From Punctularia strigosozonata HHB-11173 SS5 (Eukaryota > Basidiomycota > Agaricomycetes > Corticiales > Punctulariaceae), in the NCBI RefSeq assembly GCF_000264995.1, contig NW_006767444.1:833252-897251 (forward strand): a DNA stretch of 64,000 bases, read 5' to 3'. The first letter of the stretch is position 1. Every line of letters starts with the position of its first letter. A program made the translations under genes and the position numbers. Positions 60,658 through 64,000 of this stretch are shown here, in pieces. Below the pieces are notes generated by a model. That model did no database searches. It was not told where the DNA came from and saw only the letters and a list, made by a program, of their open reading frames with translations.

Positions 60658-60824
60658 GAATAGCGCATTGAAGAAGGGCCGAAGCTCGAAGCGTTGAGTG
60701 ACGAAGGGTGTCGCGGGTCCCGCCGCGGTCCCAGCAGGGCACGCGCTCGCTGCTCTCAACGTCCACCACCGAGTGGCAGCCCCCTCCCGCTCGCCGCCCC
60801 GCCCGACGCTGACGACCGCCCGCG
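60658..60824. promoter_or_regulatory. Short divergent promoter, SRAP / TAF8
   Basis: 167 bp separate the start codons of the SRAP peptidase gene (-) and the TAF8-like gene (+), so both core promoters must overlap or share this space. It is GC-rich, with no TATA-like box recognised. Confidence 0.5.
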
Positions 60825-62716
60825 ATGGACGGCGCGGCCTTCAAGCTCCTCGAGTCGGCAGCGCACCGCACGCTGCACGCTCACGCCTTCTCGCGCACGT
60901 CGTCTCAGGCCTCGCTCGCGCTTACCGACCTCCTTTCACGTTACCTCACGCTGCTGCTCACCACGAGCGCCAGATACGCGCAGCATGCCGGGCGCACGGA
61001 TCTTACGCCAAGCGACGCACTTGGAGCCCTGGAGGATCTCGGCGTGAACTTAGAAGAACTGAGCGACTACGTGAGCGAGGGCAGGGAGCTTAACCGTTAC
61101 GCGGTCTATTCGGGACGCAGGCTCGAAGACTTGCGCGAGTTCAAGGGTCAGTCGCGGACGTGGACACGGGCAGCGCGTCATGTTGACCCTGTAGCTTGCA
61201 GCGGCCCTCGCGGACGGCCTGCGGGAGGATCGCGACGACGCCATTCCTTTGGTGTACGCACCAATACCGGAAGATGTTTTCATAAATTCCGATGACGAAA
61301 ACGAAGACGAACCTATGGAAGAGGAGGAGGAGAGTATACCCTCTCACATTGAGCAGCTCAAGTTCAAGCTGGCAGAAGCAAACGCAGATGCTATGGACGT
61401 CACAACCGATGCGCCACTTTTGCCATCACCTCTTTCCGCTCCCGAACCCGAACCGCCCTCGACACGCCGCCAACCGACGCCACCACTCCCCTTGTCGCCC
61501 ATCTCCAACCCTTCCTCGCCCTCCCGAAAACGTCCCCGTACAGCCGCCTGGCGCCCGCCAGCGCACATCCCCGACTTCCTCCCGCCCTTCCCGAGTCAGC
61601 CTGCCGCCGACGAAGCGCCCGAACGCCGCTCGCCCTCACCCATACCCGATCTCCCGCCACGCCTCTCCGCCACTGGAACCTCGCCCTCCGCAAAACCCGA
61701 CGACCGAAATGGAACGGAGGCGCAAGTATCAGCACCAGCGGCGCTCACCCAGCCCTCCGCCTCTACCAGCGCCGCCGTCGCGGATTACCTCACCCCCGTC
61801 CCCTACGACCAGTCCACCCTCTCCTCTACGCCACACTGGCATCTCCCGCAACCACCCCGCCACCTGTCCACCCCCTCAACCACCCCCATCCGACCGCCTC
61901 ACCTGCAGACGCCGCAAACGGAGCCGGCGCTCATCCAGGCTTACCACCACATCCTCACGCACCCGCCGCCCAAGACGATCACGGCGGTGAACCCGTCCCG
62001 TTACCGCGTCGCGCTCGCGCTCTTGCGGGAGGCCGAGGTTCGCCCGCGATGGGACCCGCCGGATACGCTTTTCGGCGCCTCCGCGCCTAACCCGCCGCGC
62101 GTCGTCGCCCCGCCGCCGTCGCACGCCGTGCCCATCGTTCCCGCCAATACACCCGCCACGCCAGCAGACGCGAAGGGTGACGGCGGGCGGGAGAAAGTCC
62201 CGCTCCCGAGCGCGCCTCCGCGACCCGTAGTCTACCCGGAGCACATCGCGCCGTCCATCTCACAGCAGGGCTCGCGCCTGCCCGAGCTCGCGCGGCAGAT
62301 CCTTCCCGTAAGCGTTCCTTCATCGACGGCGGAGTAACTTGCGATCTAATGCCATATGTGCAATTCAGCTCGCCGTTCATACGCGCGCCACCAAACTGTC
62401 GCATCCGCCGCCGCTCTGGCGTGGCTCGGAGAAGTTGATCTATCCACCTGCCGTGCCCGCGCCGTGGAACGGGTATGCGGCGGAGCTCGCCAAGGAGTCG
62501 AAGGAGAAAGGCAAAGACAAGGACAAGGCGAAGGATGCGACAATCCTGAAAGACGCGAAGATGTATGCGACGTGGCCTTACGAGCAACGCTCCTACACCG
62601 ACGATCTTCCTGCGCATCGTCGCACGCGGGCGCCGACGCTACAATCTACGGGGGCGCCCTCGGTGACTGTGCCGGCGAGTCGACCACGGAGTATGAGCAA
62701 GGACTTGCAATCGTAG
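60825..62716 (+). CDS. TAF8: TFIID subunit 8-like histone-fold protein
   Basis: A probable TAF8 subunit of TFIID, pairing through its histone fold with TAF10 in the general transcription factor. The N-terminal histone fold covers about residues 1-90 (AAFKLLESAAHRTLHAHAFS, LTDLLSRYLTLLLTTSARYA, DLTPSDALGALEDLGVNLEE). An intron beginning GTCAGT after EFK (about 61150-61205) leads to AALADGLREDRDDAIP and a long acidic and proline-rich part. It includes PAHIPDFLPPFPS, the conserved TAF8 C-terminal motif. A second intron (GTAAGC...TTCAG, about 62310-62368) joins ARQILP to LAVHTRATKLSHPPP. The last exon ends SMSKDLQS at 62716. Without that splice the frame would stop at 62337. The SPT7/TAF3 relatives are less likely given the IPDFLP motif. 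Confidence 0.82.
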
Positions 62717-63084
62717 CCCACTGCCTTCCCTATCATCCGCCTCTTACTACACTCCTCATTGCCTCTGCTTTGCCGATGCCCGCCTCTATTCTTACTCCAC
62801 CGCGCTTGTACACTTGTGTTTAGCTGACCATTCCGAAGAGCTCCCCGACTGCAATACAAGCAAGCGTGTTACAGGATTGAGCATGCGAACTGAGAACACT
62901 CGTAAGGCGTTCCTTTGCCCCTCTCCACAGCCCTGGCGACAGATACATGCGAAACAAACACACTGAGAGAGTGAGATGACATCGATACTGTCGATACAAG
63001 GCAAGATGACGTCAATTCCTGACGCTTAGGAAGTGCATATATGCGTACCAGAGCAGAAAAAAAAAATGAGAGAAGGCGACCCGA
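62717..63084. other. Intergenic between convergent genes
   Basis: 368 bp between the 3' ends of the TAF8-like gene and eIF5A, holding both 3' untranslated regions. An A-rich run (AAAAAAAAAATGAG) lies near 63057. Nothing else was recognised. Confidence 0.5.
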
Positions 63085-63786
63085 CTATTTGGGAGCCTCC
63101 TTGTAGGAGATGGCCTGCTCCTCGCCCATGGCGGAGACGACGGTGACGAGGAGGTCCTTGCCATCCTCGAAGCCTTGAACAATCTGCTCGCCAAGCTCGC
63201 CCTCGGGCACGCGCACATCATCCTTAGCAACCGAGTCCTGGGACATGAGGGACATGAAACCGTCGTCGATGTTCATGAGTTGGTACTCAGTGCGGCGGAC
63301 GTTGGGCACGTCCATGTTGTGCGTCGACGGGCAAATATCTTCCTGTGGGGTGCGTGAGAAACTATGAGGCGAGAAGAGAAGGCATGCATGCGAACCAGTT
63401 TTTTGCCGGTGAAGATCTAATCAGACACAGTGAGATCAGCGAGAGCTGCAAGGTATACAAGGCGAGGTCCTTACGTCGATGGCGACAAGGTGGACCTTGG
63501 CGTGTCCGTGCTTGCCGGTCTTCGAGGTAGACATGTCAACGATCTTGCACGGGCGACCTGCACAGAAACTGAGCCTTTGCTACAGGCAAGACATGGGCGT
63601 ATATGTACCCTTGATGACGACGTGTCCGTTCTTGCGAAGGGCAGAGCATTGCATCGGGTACGTCGTGGACGCGCCGGCGGACGCCTGGGTAGCAGGAGCG
63701 CACGCGAGTCAGTCCCACCCGTGCCTCTAGACGATCGCAAAAGTGCGCACCTCCTGGAAATCGTGGTTGTGCTCGTCGTCAGACAT
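63085..63786 (-). CDS. Translation initiation factor eIF5A
   Basis: The hypusine-containing factor that binds the ribosomal E site and relieves stalling at polyproline and other difficult sequences. It starts [12 protein letters not shown] at 63786, followed by introns. [18 protein letters not shown] leads to [20 protein letters not shown], whose Lys in TGKHG is the hypusination site made by deoxyhypusine synthase. Then come VHLVAIDIFTGKKL, spliced to [17 protein letters not shown], and the C-terminal OB-fold ending [12 protein letters not shown] at TAG 63085-63087. The length is normal, about 155 residues, over about five exons. A single ancestral-type gene with no damage. Confidence 0.95.
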
Positions 63787-63811
63787 GATGGTTTCGTCAG
63801 ATGCGGGTGAG

Positions 63812-63855
63812 GTCTAAGGAGGGAGGGTCTAGTGGAGGGAGAAGGAGGGAGGCAG
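63812..63855 (-). promoter_or_regulatory. Pyrimidine-rich leader of eIF5A
   Basis: On the minus strand the 26-70 bases upstream of the eIF5A start codon are an almost pure CT tract (CCTCCCTCCTTCTCCCTCC). Such tracts are common just before the start of highly expressed fungal genes, often at the transcription start site. Inferred from composition only. Confidence 0.4.
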
Positions 63856-64000
63856 AGCGGTGCGGAGCGCAAAAAAGTCTTCATCGATCTATACATCTCC
63901 ACGTGCATTGATTATCTAAGCGGCGTTCAAGCGGTGATTTCGTCCAGGTCCTTTGCACGGCGCGAGTCGCTAACGTCTATTCTTTTCCAGAGCGCTTCGT

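Noticed and set aside
61292-61990. 232-residue plus-strand frame rich in Arg/Pro/Ser
   Set aside because: An alternate frame of the proline-rich part of the TAF8-like gene.

Overview
The window is nuclear DNA of a filamentous fungus, almost certainly a basidiomycete of the Agaricomycetes. Coding sequence is cut by many 48-61 bp GT-AG introns. The gene families are characteristic of mushrooms and polypores: DUF4470-MYND, VHS-GAT, alpha-kinase with zinc ribbons, a multi-copy integrase-core family, chromodomain gypsy elements, and an uncharacterised multi-pass membrane family. No tRNA, rRNA or CRISPR array was recognised.

About 1-15.7 kb is an accessory, transposon-rich block. From the left it holds: the 5' half of a Ty3/gypsy element (LTR 2216-2687, gag, protease) lying next to the 3' half of an older chromodomain gypsy element (2688-5243); a decayed integrase-core gene; a solo LTR with target duplication ATTAC; a decayed alpha-kinase gene; a Tc1/mariner-like DNA transposon with matching inverted repeats and TA duplication (10924-14663), itself split by a second solo LTR with duplication GTATC (11859-12532); a cluster of GTCGGAATATTTGCCGAC-type palindromes; and a MITE-like inverted-repeat element ending about 135 bp before COG7.

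From 15.8 to 64 kb the window is mostly gene-dense and conserved. COG7 (Golgi tether, +) converges on a VHS-GAT protein (-). An unrecognised small gene (+) converges on a GEN1/XPG-type junction resolvase (-), which lies downstream of tuberin/TSC2 (-). A UBL-WLM protease (+) converges on a multi-pass membrane protein (-). Then come an APH-type kinase (-), an NmrA-like reductase with an in-frame stop (-), and an ARMT1/DUF89 protein (-) that shares a 197 bp divergent promoter with the first of two tandem NCS1 nucleobase permeases (+). After a 3.1 kb stretch with no recognised gene come a membrane-anchored YtcJ-type amidohydrolase (+), a DUF4470-MYND gene (+), the SRAP abasic-site protease (-) divergent from a TAF8-like TFIID subunit (+), and eIF5A (-).

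No operon-like logic is expected in this organism. The functional pairings that can be argued are DNA repair and transcription genes sharing a short divergent promoter (SRAP/TAF8), and possible nitrogen control of the permease pair through GATA sites. The left block gives a readable order of insertions through nested target-site duplications. All gene calls rest on reading translated sequence and splice signals by eye; no database search was run.
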